From: Methylaequor sp002691245
GTDB taxonomy: Bacteria > Pseudomonadota > Alphaproteobacteria > Methylaequorales > Methylaequoraceae
Direction: 5' to 3'
DNA length: 34,994 bases
Assembly: GCA_002691245.1 (NCBI GenBank)
Contig: NZHH01000057.1
Location: 1 to 34,994 of the forward strand
Numbering within the stretch: position 1 is the stretch's first letter; each line of letters starts with the position of its first letter. The notes under the pieces were generated by a model that saw nothing but the letters and a program-made list of their open reading frames with translations, was not told the origin of the DNA and made no database searches. Below are positions 24,832 through 33,001 of the stretch, in pieces. The translations under genes and the position numbers were made by a program.

Positions 24832-25500
24832 AATCCTTCTGTGTATTAGGGTAGAAGATAATACACTCTTCACACCTATTTGTGAAAGTTGCCTGATCTC
24901 GGCAAAATTGCTAAGCCCCCCAGCCACTGAAATTCTATGTTGCAAAAGCTTGCTATTCAATCTTCTTATTAACTTAAAATTTAATCCTCTACCCCCAGTT
25001 TTATTTATAAACATCAAAGTTATATCCAGTGTTTTTTTTTCTTTGTAAAATTTTCTAAGCCACTTTTTTTGTTTTCCATTAAAATCTAAAGAAAACTGAA
25101 TCTTCTTTAAATTTACAAAGCACTCTAAATTAAAATTTTTTAGTGTTTCAGTTCCAAGAACAAGCTCGTAATTGTGCAGTTTTTTTTTTTTTTTTTCCAT
25201 ATGATAATTGTTAATAGAGATTGGATAGGAAAAGCCAGCATCTATTAAAAAAATTAAATTTGGAAAATGAATCATTAATTTATTAATTAGCTTCACATTG
25301 GAACCTTTTTTTTCAATAGAATTTAAATCAGCAATATATATTTTTTCAATATTAATTTGCTTTTTTGTATGTTTTATTAATTTGAATGGATTTGAAAAAT
25401 CTTCATTATTAATGCGTAATGGTTTATAATTTAATCTGAAACCAGCAAAAGCTTTTACTGCCAAACCATTTTTTATATCAATTGCTAAAATTATTTGCAT
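24805..25500 (-). CDS. HisA/HisF-like TIM-barrel protein of the H4MPT cluster (Orf9-type)
   Basis: 231 aa. HisA-like pattern: an N-terminal strand IILAIDIKNGLAVKAF, IYIADLNSIEKKGS near residue 56, FLIDAGFSYP near residue 84, QFSLDFNGKQ near residue 133 and VAGGLSNFAEIRQLSQIGVKSVLSSTLIH near the C-terminus, matching the alternating catalytic and phosphate-binding loops of the barrel. No histidine biosynthesis genes are near; HisA-related proteins (Orf9) are part of the H4MPT gene set in methylotrophs, with unknown reaction. The coding strand has an A17 run (T17 at 25180-25196 on the plus strand) that encodes a lysine string in frame, in a loop. ATG start lies only 14 bp from the divergent ATP-grasp gene. 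Confidence 0.75.
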   Translation of the reverse strand: MQIILAIDIKNGLAVKAFAGFRLNYKPLRINNEDFSNPFKLIKHTKKQINIEKIYIADLNSIEKKGSNVKLINKLMIHFPNLIFLIDAGFSYPISINNYHMEKKKKKLHNYELVLGTETLKNFNLECFVNLKKIQFSLDFNGKQKKWLRKFYKEKKTLDITLMFINKTGGRGLNFKLIRRLNSKLLQHRISVAGGLSNFAEIRQLSQIGVKSVLSSTLIHRRISRDRFFSP

Positions 25501-25514
25501 AGTTAGTTTCGATA

Positions 25515-26474
25515 ATGACCAATTTAATACTATTAGAACATTTTACCTCTCAGTCAAATATTGACTGTAGACAAGATAAGATTATTTTAAGAGAAGCCAC
25601 GAACATAGCCAATACAATAATAGAAAATTTTATTAACAATCCCAAGTTAAATAAATTATTTGTATTAAGAAATTACAAATTGAGAACTATCAAATCAGAA
25701 AAAGTAATATATTGTCCCATCAATAAAAAAAATTCTTATGAAAAAGTTTTAAATAAATTTGTAAAAAATGATAATATTATTCTTATCGCACCAGAAATTA
25801 ATAAAGAATCTATAAATTATTATTACAAATTAAAAGATAAATTCAAATTACTGGGATCAAACTTTAATACTATCAAGGTTTTTTCCTCTAAAATAAAAAC
25901 ATTAGAAGTTTTAAAAAAAAAAAAGATACCAGTGATTCAATTCTCAAAATCAAATAAGATCCTTAGTAATACAATTGTAGTAAAACCAGAATATGGTGCG
26001 GGCTCATCCCAGGTTTTATTTGCTGGAAATGAGTTTCAAAAAAAAACTAAAAAATCTCTAATTTTCCAAAAATTTTATGAAGGAATTAAAGGAAGTTTTT
26101 TAATGCTTTGTAGTAAAGGGTTAACCAAAGTCTTATGTTGCAATGAGCAAATAGTAAAAATTAATAAAAGAAAAATATCCCAAACTGGCTGCATTATTGG
26201 GGGCTTAGAACCACACAGAAAAGAAATAGAATTTTTAGCTGAAAACATTTGTAGGAATTTTAGAGGATTTTCAGGTATTATTGGTGTTGATATAGTAAGA
26301 TACAAAAATAAATGGTTGGTGTTAGAAGTAAATCCAAGATTTACAAGCTCATATTGTGCTTTAACTAAATCATATTCTTATGAAACTGTTCAAGATGTGT
26401 CATCATTTTATTTAACTAAACATTTTTCAGATTTCGTTCCTGAATTTATAAAACCTTATATTTATAATTTTTAA
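25515..26474 (+). CDS. mfnD: ATP-grasp ligase, MfnD-like (tyramine/tyrosine-glutamate ligase of methylofuran synthesis)
   Basis: 319 aa. The ATP-grasp domain shows VVKPEYGAGSSQVLFA near residue 155, FQKFYEGIKGSFLML near residue 183, and FSGIIGVDIVRYKNKWLVLEVNPRFTSSYCAL near residues 252-283 (catalytic Mg2+ ligands D, E, N). The start LILLEHFTSQSN resembles archaeal MfnD, which joins glutamate to tyramine. Bacterial methylofuran is reported to contain tyrosine and polyglutamate, so the acceptor may differ. Its neighbours mfnF, mfnB and mfnE support the pathway; another ATP-grasp role (Orf17-type) cannot be excluded. The stop TAA shares its last A with the ATG of mfnF (TAATG). Confidence 0.72.
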   Translation: MTNLILLEHFTSQSNIDCRQDKIILREATNIANTIIENFINNPKLNKLFVLRNYKLRTIKSEKVIYCPINKKNSYEKVLNKFVKNDNIILIAPEINKESINYYYKLKDKFKLLGSNFNTIKVFSSKIKTLEVLKKKKIPVIQFSKSNKILSNTIVVKPEYGAGSSQVLFAGNEFQKKTKKSLIFQKFYEGIKGSFLMLCSKGLTKVLCCNEQIVKINKRKISQTGCIIGGLEPHRKEIEFLAENICRNFRGFSGIIGVDIVRYKNKWLVLEVNPRFTSSYCALTKSYSYETVQDVSSFYLTKHFSDFVPEFIKPYIYNF

Positions 26475-27502
26475 TGAAAGAAGAACTTTTGTATCTGGGA
26501 ATTGATATCGGTGGAGCACATTTAAAAGTAGTAGGTGTTAATCAAAATAATCGGGTAGTATTGGTTAAATATTCATCATGTAAAATTTGGGAAAGTGTTG
26601 AAAATCTTAATAATGAGTTTAAAAAAATTAATATCATTACAAAAAGTAAGAAAACAGTTGTTGCAATTACGATGACCGCGGAACTTTGTGATAATTTCAA
26701 ATCGAGAAAGAATGGTGTGAAAAAATTAATGAAAAAATGTAATCAGTTAAATCATGATAAATTTTATTATATTATGAATCAGAAAACTTTTTCGAAGAAA
26801 CCAAAATTTACTGAAATAATGTCTATGAATTGGCATGCCATTGGTAAATTTCTTGAAAAAAAAATTACAAATGCGATAGCAATTGATATTGGTTCAACAA
26901 CAACTGATTTTCTGATTATTAAAAATAATAAATTACTTAATTTATTTTTTGATGATTATTCAAGGCTTAATAATGATGAATTAATTTACACTGGTCTTAT
27001 AAGAACACCATTATTTGGGGTTGCAGATACAATTTCGATTAACAATAAAAAACTTAAGATCGTTCCTGAGTTTTTCTCTAATATGTCTGATGTATATAGA
27101 GTTTTGAAAGAACTTGATAAGACATATGATATTGATGACACTGCAGATGGACAAAATAAAAGTTTGAAAAATAGTTTGAAAAGAATTTCTAGAAGTTTTG
27201 GATTTGATTATGATAAGAAAAAAATAGATGAATTAATTAGAATATGTATTCAAATAAAAGAGATCCAATTATCTAAAATCTACTCAACCTTGATAAAAAA
27301 TATGAGAAAGCATTCATTAATTGACGTCCCTGTAGTAATTTCTGGTATAGGTCAAGATGTTCTTAATAATTTTCTAATTAGAAGAGGTGTCAAAACAATT
27401 ATATTGGGAGAACTTTTAGTAGCTTCAAAATTAAATAAGCAAGCTTCTTATCATGCACCTGCCTTGTCCTTAGCTTTATTGTTGAAAACATTAAAATGCT
27501 GA
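26474..27502 (+). CDS. mfnF: MfnF-like protein (hydantoinase A-like ASKHA fold) of methylofuran synthesis
   Basis: 342 aa. LYLGIDIGGAHLKVVGV at the N-terminus and AIAIDIGSTTTDFLII near residue 134 are the phosphate motifs of the ASKHA fold. ITMTAELCDNF near residue 65 and LIYTGLIRTPLFGVAD near residue 170 are characteristic of the H4MPT-linked C1 protein family, whose archaeal member MfnF couples the aminomethylfuran diphosphate to the glutamyl-tyramine part. TAATG overlap with the MfnD-like gene. Its 3' end overlaps the 3' end of the convergent mfnB by 52 bp, so the transcripts are complementary there. Confidence 0.85.
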   Translation: MKEELLYLGIDIGGAHLKVVGVNQNNRVVLVKYSSCKIWESVENLNNEFKKINIITKSKKTVVAITMTAELCDNFKSRKNGVKKLMKKCNQLNHDKFYYIMNQKTFSKKPKFTEIMSMNWHAIGKFLEKKITNAIAIDIGSTTTDFLIIKNNKLLNLFFDDYSRLNNDELIYTGLIRTPLFGVADTISINNKKLKIVPEFFSNMSDVYRVLKELDKTYDIDDTADGQNKSLKNSLKRISRSFGFDYDKKKIDELIRICIQIKEIQLSKIYSTLIKNMRKHSLIDVPVVISGIGQDVLNNFLIRRGVKTIILGELLVASKLNKQASYHAPALSLALLLKTLKC

Positions 27503-28200
27503 GATATTTTTTTTAACTTTTGCATATTTATTGAACTACATCTCTTTTTATTTTCACAGACTGCTGATCTCAAACCTATTATATTAGGACTGATTCCTAG
27601 CATATTAGGAATTTGATTTTCTTTAATTCCTCCTGCCATTCCAATTTTTAAATTTCTTTCCTTACAATTTAAAATAAAATTCTTTAGGGACTTTATCTGA
27701 CAAAAGTCAAATATGTCACCATTCTCTTTTTCAAAGGTATCTAATAAAATACAACTAATTCCAGAATCTTTAAAAAAAGAAATTTTTTTACTTATAAGTT
27801 TTAAATTATTTTCTCTATCTACAAAAATTACACACACTAAATCAGTTATATAATTTCTAAGAGAAATTAATTTTATTTTTTCAAATAAAAGTTCGTCGCT
27901 ATGCGAGAGTAATCCAAACTTTATAAAATTTAAGTTGAGTTTATCAAATTTTTCCAACTGTTTTAAAAATTCATTATTATCAAATATATCTCCCATCGTT
28001 GCTGAAATTATTATATCTGATTTGTAAAGCTTTACTGCTTTTTCAATTTCTCCTAAGCTCCATGATCCAATTGAACCCTTTGACGGGTCTTTTAAATCGA
28101 GAATATTAATAAGTTCAATAACTTCATTTGAGATTTCTTTTAAATCTTTTATGCTTATTAATAAATTGCTAGAGTTTAAGTTATATTTTTTTTGTTGCAT
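27451..28200 (-). CDS. mfnB: (5-formylfuran-3-yl)methyl phosphate synthase MfnB (DUF556)
   Basis: 249 aa, TIM barrel. MfnB makes the furan ring of methylofuran from two molecules of glyceraldehyde-3-phosphate. LLISIKDLKEISNEV near residue 13, ILDLKDPSKGSIGSWSLGEI near residue 33 (with the Schiff-base-type lysine of DLKDP), ISATMGDI near residue 66, CILLDTFEKENGDIFDF near residue 150 and KIGMAGGIKENQIPNMLGISPNIIGLRSAVC near residue 186 form the family pattern. Last gene of the minus-strand operon; it overlaps the DUF447 gene by 20 nt and its tail is antisense to the end of mfnF. The C-terminal extension beyond the barrel is slightly longer than usual. Confidence 0.9.
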   Translation of the reverse strand: MQQKKYNLNSSNLLISIKDLKEISNEVIELINILDLKDPSKGSIGSWSLGEIEKAVKLYKSDIIISATMGDIFDNNEFLKQLEKFDKLNLNFIKFGLLSHSDELLFEKIKLISLRNYITDLVCVIFVDRENNLKLISKKISFFKDSGISCILLDTFEKENGDIFDFCQIKSLKNFILNCKERNLKIGMAGGIKENQIPNMLGISPNIIGLRSAVCENKKRCSSINMQKLKKISQHFNVFNNKAKDKAGA

Positions 28201-28738
28201 TTAAAATAAAACTCCTGATTAGATTCCAATTTTTTTTTTCACTTACTCCAGCAGTTTTCAAAACTGATTCAGATAAATTATCTAAATTTTTTAGGATTAT
28301 TTTTTTTTCTAAAATTTTAACTCTAGATGCAAGAATACATGCTTCAATTAACGCACCGTTTGCTCTATTGAACCCTTCAAATCTTTTGTGGTTGAATTGC
28401 TTAACAACTTTACATTTAAAAATTGGTCGAATTTTATCTTTCCTGACGGATTCAACAACAACTTCGTCATGAGATAAAGTGTTTTTGATAAAAAATCCTT
28501 TAATCATTAAACATTTTTTTTTACTAAATTTTTTTTTGCCAACAATACATTTCACAAAATAAGAAGAATCATCTAAATAATTAATTGATGCACATTTCGT
28601 TTGTTTAAGATTTTCCAATGTTTTTGAAGGAATATAAGGAGAAATAAAAATAAATTCTTTTCTTTTTCTTATTCCAAATGGTGCAAAATTTACTTGACCT
28701 TTGTTATTAATAGTAGAGACAATTGTTTCAAAAATCAT
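28181..28738 (-). CDS. DUF447 family protein (flavin-reductase-like split barrel)
   Basis: 185 aa. MIFETIVSTINNKGQVNFAPFGIRKR at the N-terminus is the family hallmark (ETIV...NxAPxG), and CKVVKQFNHKRFEGFNRANGALIEACILASRV near residue 108 is the second conserved block. DUF447 proteins resemble FMN-binding split barrels and are found in archaea and in methylotrophs with H4MPT; the reaction is unknown. Its position between the dihydropteroate-synthase-like gene and mfnB ties it to C1 cofactor synthesis. ATGA overlap (4 nt) with the upstream gene and 20 nt with mfnB. A redox or flavin-handling role would be a guess. Confidence 0.8.
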   Translation of the reverse strand: MIFETIVSTINNKGQVNFAPFGIRKRKEFIFISPYIPSKTLENLKQTKCASINYLDDSSYFVKCIVGKKKFSKKKCLMIKGFFIKNTLSHDEVVVESVRKDKIRPIFKCKVVKQFNHKRFEGFNRANGALIEACILASRVKILEKKIILKNLDNLSESVLKTAGVSEKKNWNLIRSFILNATKKI

Positions 28739-30117
28739 TTTTTTCTTTGAGTTGACTTGGTTTTTGGTCTTTTATTTAAGTTTGTTGTAAGTGGTCTTGA
28801 AGCAACTCCCCACTTCAGTTCATTATCTTGATCGTAATCTTTACCCAATTCCCATGCTATTTGAGCTCTAGCTAATTCTACTCCCAAATAAAAGGCATGA
28901 CTTGCATCATCATCAACTTGTAAACCATTATAAAATTCAAAAGGATCAACATCAATCAAATGCAAATTTGAGTTAAATACATTTACACCATTTTCACCAA
29001 GATAAATTCTAAAGTTTTTATCTTTGATCAATTTTTTAATTTCTTCAATTTCTTTTTTTGTTTTTCTTGATGGTTTCCTTTCAGATAAAGTCATCAAACT
29101 ATTATCAACTCTAAAAGGTAATCTTTTATTTTCTTTTGAAAAATACATTATTTTTCGCGCAGCATCTGTTTCCTTTATAGAATTTCTACAATGACCACTT
29201 ACTTGAACAACAAGCACCGCATCTATAGACAACTCTGATACTAAACCCATTAATGTTGCATTCACTCCAGCCGAATCACAATCTGTTAATTCAGTCAAAT
29301 TTCCTGTGCCCATAAATATTTTAATTTTTGGAAAATGCTCTCTCAATTTTATATAACGATGAACTGATTCGGCAAATCCATAATGAATTGGATCTAAAAT
29401 TGGGTCAGCATAAAAATCTTTTTTTTTATCCTCTGCAATTTTTATTATTCTTTTTAGAGAATTTAAATCTCCGGGATTTGAGGGGATCAAAATTGGAATT
29501 GAATTAATTTTATCTAAAATATTGATGTTCTTTTCACTTATACTGAGTACAAAATCTGCTCCAGACATTGATCCTCTTATAAGTTCATCTGAATTAGCAG
29601 AGTCAACTGATACCATCATTCCATGTGATTTTAATGCCCTCACTGTTTCTTCTAAATGGTCAAATTTTGTGTCAGGCATACAGCCTAAATCAATTACATT
29701 TGCTCCTTGTTTGGCATAGTCTTTTGCTATTTTTAAAATTTTTCTTACACTTAAATCAGCCGCATCAACAATCTCTGCAAATATTTGGCATTCATAATCT
29801 TCCAATTTCTGATCAGGTTTTTTAAAACCGAAATAATCTGGCAAATGTGTGATGTCATCAGGACCTCTTTCAACTGGAATTTTAAAATATCTACTTAATT
29901 TTTTTAAGTTTCCTCTAAACTTTCCTGGAACAATAATTCTATCTGCATCCTGATCTTTTTCTAATCTTCTCATAATTATATTTTCAGACATTAATGCAGC
30001 TACATTTACTCCTATTTGATTAATTTTATATCTAAATTCAGGTTTCATTGAAGATAAAATTCTTCTCAATTGTCTTTCAGCTAATTTTCCAGTCAAAAAT
30101 AGGATTTTTTCAGGCAT
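28735..30117 (-). CDS. Dihydropteroate synthase-like protein of the H4MPT pathway
   Basis: 460 aa, much longer than FolP (about 280). The N-terminal domain (about 1-140) has ILFLTGKLAERQLRRIL and MSENIIMRRLE and is specific to this family. The DHPS-like TIM barrel follows: GANVIDLGCMPDTK near residue 153, MVSVDSANSDELIRG near residue 187, YADPILDPIHYGF near residue 251 and FMGTGNLTELTDCDSAGVNATLM near residue 282. A C-terminal domain contains VDPFEFYNGLQVDDDASHAFYLGVELARAQIAWELGKDY. Archaeal relatives were proposed to join the pterin with the arylamine of H4MPT. It lies downstream of the flavoprotein with a 25-nt overlap. Function by family and context. Confidence 0.85.
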   Translation of the reverse strand: MPEKILFLTGKLAERQLRRILSSMKPEFRYKINQIGVNVAALMSENIIMRRLEKDQDADRIIVPGKFRGNLKKLSRYFKIPVERGPDDITHLPDYFGFKKPDQKLEDYECQIFAEIVDAADLSVRKILKIAKDYAKQGANVIDLGCMPDTKFDHLEETVRALKSHGMMVSVDSANSDELIRGSMSGADFVLSISEKNINILDKINSIPILIPSNPGDLNSLKRIIKIAEDKKKDFYADPILDPIHYGFAESVHRYIKLREHFPKIKIFMGTGNLTELTDCDSAGVNATLMGLVSELSIDAVLVVQVSGHCRNSIKETDAARKIMYFSKENKRLPFRVDNSLMTLSERKPSRKTKKEIEEIKKLIKDKNFRIYLGENGVNVFNSNLHLIDVDPFEFYNGLQVDDDASHAFYLGVELARAQIAWELGKDYDQDNELKWGVASRPLTTNLNKRPKTKSTQRKK

Positions 30118-30650
30118 TCTTTTCTCTTCTGTATTTGATTTTCTAATTCTTTAAAACTTAACACAACTGTTGTGTTAGAAAACTTTTTTAATTTCTCAAC
30201 ATTTTCCAGATCAATTTCTCTTGGGAAGACATCTACGTAACCACTAGGTGCCATTGTTTTAAGTTCAGGTGCCGTATCACATGGAAAAAAAATACAATCA
30301 ACTCTGCACTTACCAGACTGAGCAAAAATATTTGTTGCTAAATTATCTGAAATTCCGTAAACACATTTTGCTACTGTGTTACTTGATGTTGGAGCCATTA
30401 CCAAAGTGTGATAAGTTCCTTTATAAAATCTACCAACTGAAGCTGAACTCGCAGATTTATCTTGATATAATTTTACGCTATTGGAAATTTTTCCTTTTTT
30501 TTTATACATAACAAGAACTTCTTCCGCTGCTTTTGAAACAAACAAATCAACGGAATTTAATTTATTTATCAAATCTATAGATTCATTAAAGAAATGCCCA
30601 GAACCTGTTAGTACCCACGCCCACTTTTTTTTAATTTCTTTTTTTGTCAA
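30093..30650 (-). CDS. Flavoprotein, DmrB/AfpA-like, putative dihydromethanopterin reductase
   Basis: 185 aa, flavoprotein (decarboxylase-like) fold. KWAWVLTGSGHFFNES near residue 9, LFVSKAAEEVL near residue 36, and the FMN-phosphate segment LVMAPTSSNTVAKCVYGISDNLATNIFAQSGK near residue 83 are typical of archaeal-type flavoproteins found in bacterial H4MPT clusters (AfpA, DmrB). DmrB reduces dihydromethanopterin to H4MPT, the final step of cofactor synthesis; that role is inferred. The start is a TTG at 30650 overlapping the mfnE stop as TTGA; no nearer ATG keeps the conserved N-terminus. The gene end overlaps the next by 25 nt. Confidence 0.8.
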   Translation of the reverse strand: MTKKEIKKKWAWVLTGSGHFFNESIDLINKLNSVDLFVSKAAEEVLVMYKKKGKISNSVKLYQDKSASSASVGRFYKGTYHTLVMAPTSSNTVAKCVYGISDNLATNIFAQSGKCRVDCIFFPCDTAPELKTMAPSGYVDVFPREIDLENVEKLKKFSNTTVVLSFKELENQIQKRKECLKKSYF

Positions 30651-31255
30651 AACTCAATCTCTTTCATTTTTAAGAATATTTTTTCCCACTGACAATAGTT
30701 TTTAAGATAACCAACAATTTCAGGCCCAATTATTTTTATATTATTTCTATTGAAAATATATTTACCTACATTTTGATCAATTATTTTTTGTTTTTGTAAA
30801 TACTTCAAATTATAACTATTTCTATTCAATTTTAAAGATTTAATGAACAGAAGACCTTTAGCATTAATTTTGTTATAAAGCCACGCTGCAACAGAATCGG
30901 ATGTTGATTCCCAATTGCTTATAAAGCTTGATTCTTTTTTTAAAACTTTTGATGGAAGCCAAACTTTTAAATTACCTTTATTACTGAAAGAGCCAAAGTC
31001 CTCTATTAGGTCAATATCTGTATCAATTTCTTTAAGCAAATAAGCAAAAAGCTCCGTTGATTTTAGTGCTATAAAGTTGCCCGTCTTCTCTGACATTTTT
31101 TTGTTTTTGTAAACATGCCTTACAGAATCAGCAAAGCATCCACCACCAACAACTATTAGAATATTTTCTTTCTCGGCTTGTTTCTTAAGTAATTTTAACA
31201 AATCAACTAGCAGGTGACTTGTTATCCAACTACCACCTATTTTTAAAATCCACAT
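30647..31255 (-). CDS. mfnE: Amino-acid-kinase-family protein MfnE ([5-(aminomethyl)furan-3-yl]methyl phosphate kinase)
   Basis: 202 aa, shorter than most amino acid kinases but usual for MfnE. MWILKIGGSWITSHLL at the N-terminus carries the KIGGS phosphate motif, NILIVVGGGCFADSVRHV near residue 30 is the second glycine loop, and SNWESTSDSVAAWL near residue 113 contains the conserved WxxTSDS substrate loop. The enzyme makes the aminomethylfuran diphosphate that MfnF uses. ATG start 13 bp after the FolB-like gene; the stop overlaps the flavoprotein TTG. With mfnB, mfnD and mfnF most of the furan pathway is here; an mfnC aminotransferase is not seen. Confidence 0.85.
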   Translation of the reverse strand: MWILKIGGSWITSHLLVDLLKLLKKQAEKENILIVVGGGCFADSVRHVYKNKKMSEKTGNFIALKSTELFAYLLKEIDTDIDLIEDFGSFSNKGNLKVWLPSKVLKKESSFISNWESTSDSVAAWLYNKINAKGLLFIKSLKLNRNSYNLKYLQKQKIIDQNVGKYIFNRNNIKIIGPEIVGYLKNYCQWEKIFLKMKEIEF

Positions 31256-31268
31256 GACAAACTTGGAA

Positions 31269-31763
31269 TTATTTTTTTTTAATCTTAGTTATACTCGTTG
31301 AATTTTTTTTTTTTCCTGAATGATCTGTTTTATCTCTAACTATTTCAATTCCAACACTTTTTGTTTCTTTGAAAACGTCTAATTTTTCTAACTTCATCCA
31401 AACTGATATGATTCTCGAGTCCTCGAAACATAGATCGAATATCTTTTCACTAAGTGTTTCTAGTAACTCGATATGTCCCTCTGCTAAAAGTTCTTTGAGT
31501 TTCTTTATTATCACTTCATATGAAACAACGTTATTAATAGTTTCATTTACTTGGTGCAAATTATCTAAAGCTTTGATTGAGAGTGAAATTGAAACCCTTT
31601 GCTTTTTTACTTTTTCATGATCATGAATGCCAATTGACGCCATTAAAACCAGTTCATTAATTTGGACTTGATAAATACCTTTTGTATCTCCTCTATTTTT
31701 AAGATTAGACGGCACCCAAGATCCAGTTGGAATTACAGAGACATTTTTATATTTATTTGGCAT
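31269..31763 (-). CDS. Dihydroneopterin aldolase-like protein (FolB family)
   Basis: 164 aa from the ATG at 31763; a TTG at 31832 would add a hydrophobic extension without family support. The FolB core starts near residue 40: YQVQINELVLMASIGIHDHEKVKKQRVSISL, with the substrate-binding glutamate in HDHEK, then VSYEVIIKKLKEL, HIELLETLSEKIFDLCF and VSVWMKLEKLDVF with the catalytic lysine region. About 35 residues precede the core. The family makes 6-hydroxymethyl-dihydropterin from dihydroneopterin, needed for both folate and H4MPT. First gene of the minus-strand operon that leads to mfnB, so it is probably dedicated to H4MPT. The divergent gene starts 52 bp away. Confidence 0.83.
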   Translation of the reverse strand: MPNKYKNVSVIPTGSWVPSNLKNRGDTKGIYQVQINELVLMASIGIHDHEKVKKQRVSISLSIKALDNLHQVNETINNVVSYEVIIKKLKELLAEGHIELLETLSEKIFDLCFEDSRIISVWMKLEKLDVFKETKSVGIEIVRDKTDHSGKKKNSTSITKIKKK

Positions 31764-31815
31764 AATTAAATTCTTTGTTGAAAATTTTATAATAATAAAC
31801 CATAAATATAGCGCA

Positions 31816-32643
31816 ATGAATAATATTAACAAATCAATTTATAATAATTGGGTTATCTTTTTAACACTCATTATTATGGTTTTTCTTTCATCAGTATCTT
31901 TGAGCAACACACAAAACGATACAAACCAGGATTTCTCTAATGCTGAAAATGCTGAAGAAAAAAGAATAAAATGGGGAACCGAGGAGTTTAAACTAGAGTT
32001 AATTAAAGAAATGTCTAGTGCAAATATTGCCCTGTTTATAGATGAGCATCTAAAATCTATAAACGAGCCTTCCAGGATTTACTACAAATTTCAAAAAGAA
32101 TCGACCAGAGAAGATAACTTTATTGGCAATGTTGTATTAAACATAGTAAAGGTAGACGATGATAATTCTAAACACATAACCTTTCGATATTTAAAGGGAA
32201 GGAATAAAGTTAGATTTCCTCCTCAAATAGGTGCACGTGGCAACCCAGTTTTTATGCTTTTCTTTGAGAGAGACTCCAGAGACATGCAAAGACTTACTGG
32301 AGGAAACGCACTTTTCTTCAGAAGCAGAATCAGACACACAATTGCAGCAACCGAAATAAAAGATGTAGACATAATGTTTGATGGTGAATCTCTACCTGCC
32401 AAAGAAATATCCTTTCAACCCTTCACAGAAACTGAACTCAAGAATAGAGTATCAAGGTATAAAACTAAAAAATTTGTGATAGTTATGTCAGAAAAAATTC
32501 CGGGGTATATTTTTAAAATTGAAACTTTTATAAAGGATTTAGAGGATCCGGATGACAGAGTAAAAGAAACGCTTGAGTTTCAGGGAATTAGAACAAATAA
32601 AGAACTAAGACAAGAATATAAACAAAGAAAGGAAAAAGGATAA
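31816..32643 (+). CDS. Secreted or membrane-anchored protein of unknown function next to the methanol dehydrogenase locus
   Basis: 275 aa, family not recognised. A hydrophobic segment (WVIFLTLIIMVFLSSVSLS, about residues 12-30) after a short polar stretch looks like an uncleaved anchor or signal peptide. The rest is soluble and charged, with no cysteine. A conserved-looking central part has RFPPQIGARGNPVFMLFFERDSRDMQRLTGGNALFFRSRIR, followed by PAKEISFQPFTETEL and a basic C-terminus (RQEYKQRKEKG). The next gene, another secreted protein, begins 2 bp after its stop, so the two form an operon. It lies between H4MPT cofactor genes and the PQQ-dehydrogenase genes, which suggests a periplasmic role in methanol oxidation, but nothing in it shows this directly. 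Confidence 0.75.
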   Translation: MNNINKSIYNNWVIFLTLIIMVFLSSVSLSNTQNDTNQDFSNAENAEEKRIKWGTEEFKLELIKEMSSANIALFIDEHLKSINEPSRIYYKFQKESTREDNFIGNVVLNIVKVDDDNSKHITFRYLKGRNKVRFPPQIGARGNPVFMLFFERDSRDMQRLTGGNALFFRSRIRHTIAATEIKDVDIMFDGESLPAKEISFQPFTETELKNRVSRYKTKKFVIVMSEKIPGYIFKIETFIKDLEDPDDRVKETLEFQGIRTNKELRQEYKQRKEKG

Positions 32644-32645
32644 TT

Positions 32646-32987
32646 ATGAAAATAAATATGTTTATCTGTAAGTTTGTCTTACTGATATTATTGTACTGTG
32701 ATGGTCTAAAGTCTAATGATTTCCCAACACTTGCAAGGTCCGAGTTTGTTTTTGCATGCATGAGTTCTAATGCATCAAATAGAGATTTCATGGCAAAGTG
32801 CTCATGCGCTATCGATGAAATAGCAAAAAGAATATCTTACAAAGAATACGCTCAAGCTGAAGCAATTGCAAGGTTATGGGAAGGAGCTAGTCCAAGAGAA
32901 GAAGCTTTTAAGAGTGTTGGATTATCAAAAGAAAAAATGAAAAAGTTGTTTAGGGCTCAGGCAGCTTCAGAACTAGAATGTTTTTAA
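32646..32987 (+). CDS. Small secreted cysteine-containing protein near PQQ dehydrogenase genes
   Basis: 113 aa. Signal peptide at about residues 1-24 (MFICKFVLLILLYCDGLKS). The mature part has four cysteines (VFACMSSN, KCSCAID and a final ELECF), apt for disulfides in the periplasm, and is otherwise helical and rich in alanine and glutamate (KEYAQAEAIARLWEG). Proteins with the FxxxCSCxxD pattern occur next to PQQ-dependent dehydrogenase genes of methylotrophs, as far as I recall; function unknown. It directly follows the 275-aa protein and converges on the SoxYZ-like gene with 14 bp between stops. Confidence 0.75.
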   Translation: MKINMFICKFVLLILLYCDGLKSNDFPTLARSEFVFACMSSNASNRDFMAKCSCAIDEIAKRISYKEYAQAEAIARLWEGASPREEAFKSVGLSKEKMKKLFRAQAASELECF

Positions 32988-33001
32988 TTAAATAATTTAA
33001 A

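Noticed and set aside
24805..25500. Histidine biosynthesis gene hisA
   Set aside because: Divergent from true HisA, with no other his genes near, and placed within H4MPT genes.
31763..31832. Hydrophobic N-terminal extension (membrane anchor) of the FolB-like protein
   Set aside because: It depends on a TTG start, would overlap the divergent gene at 31816, and is unexpected in a cytoplasmic aldolase.
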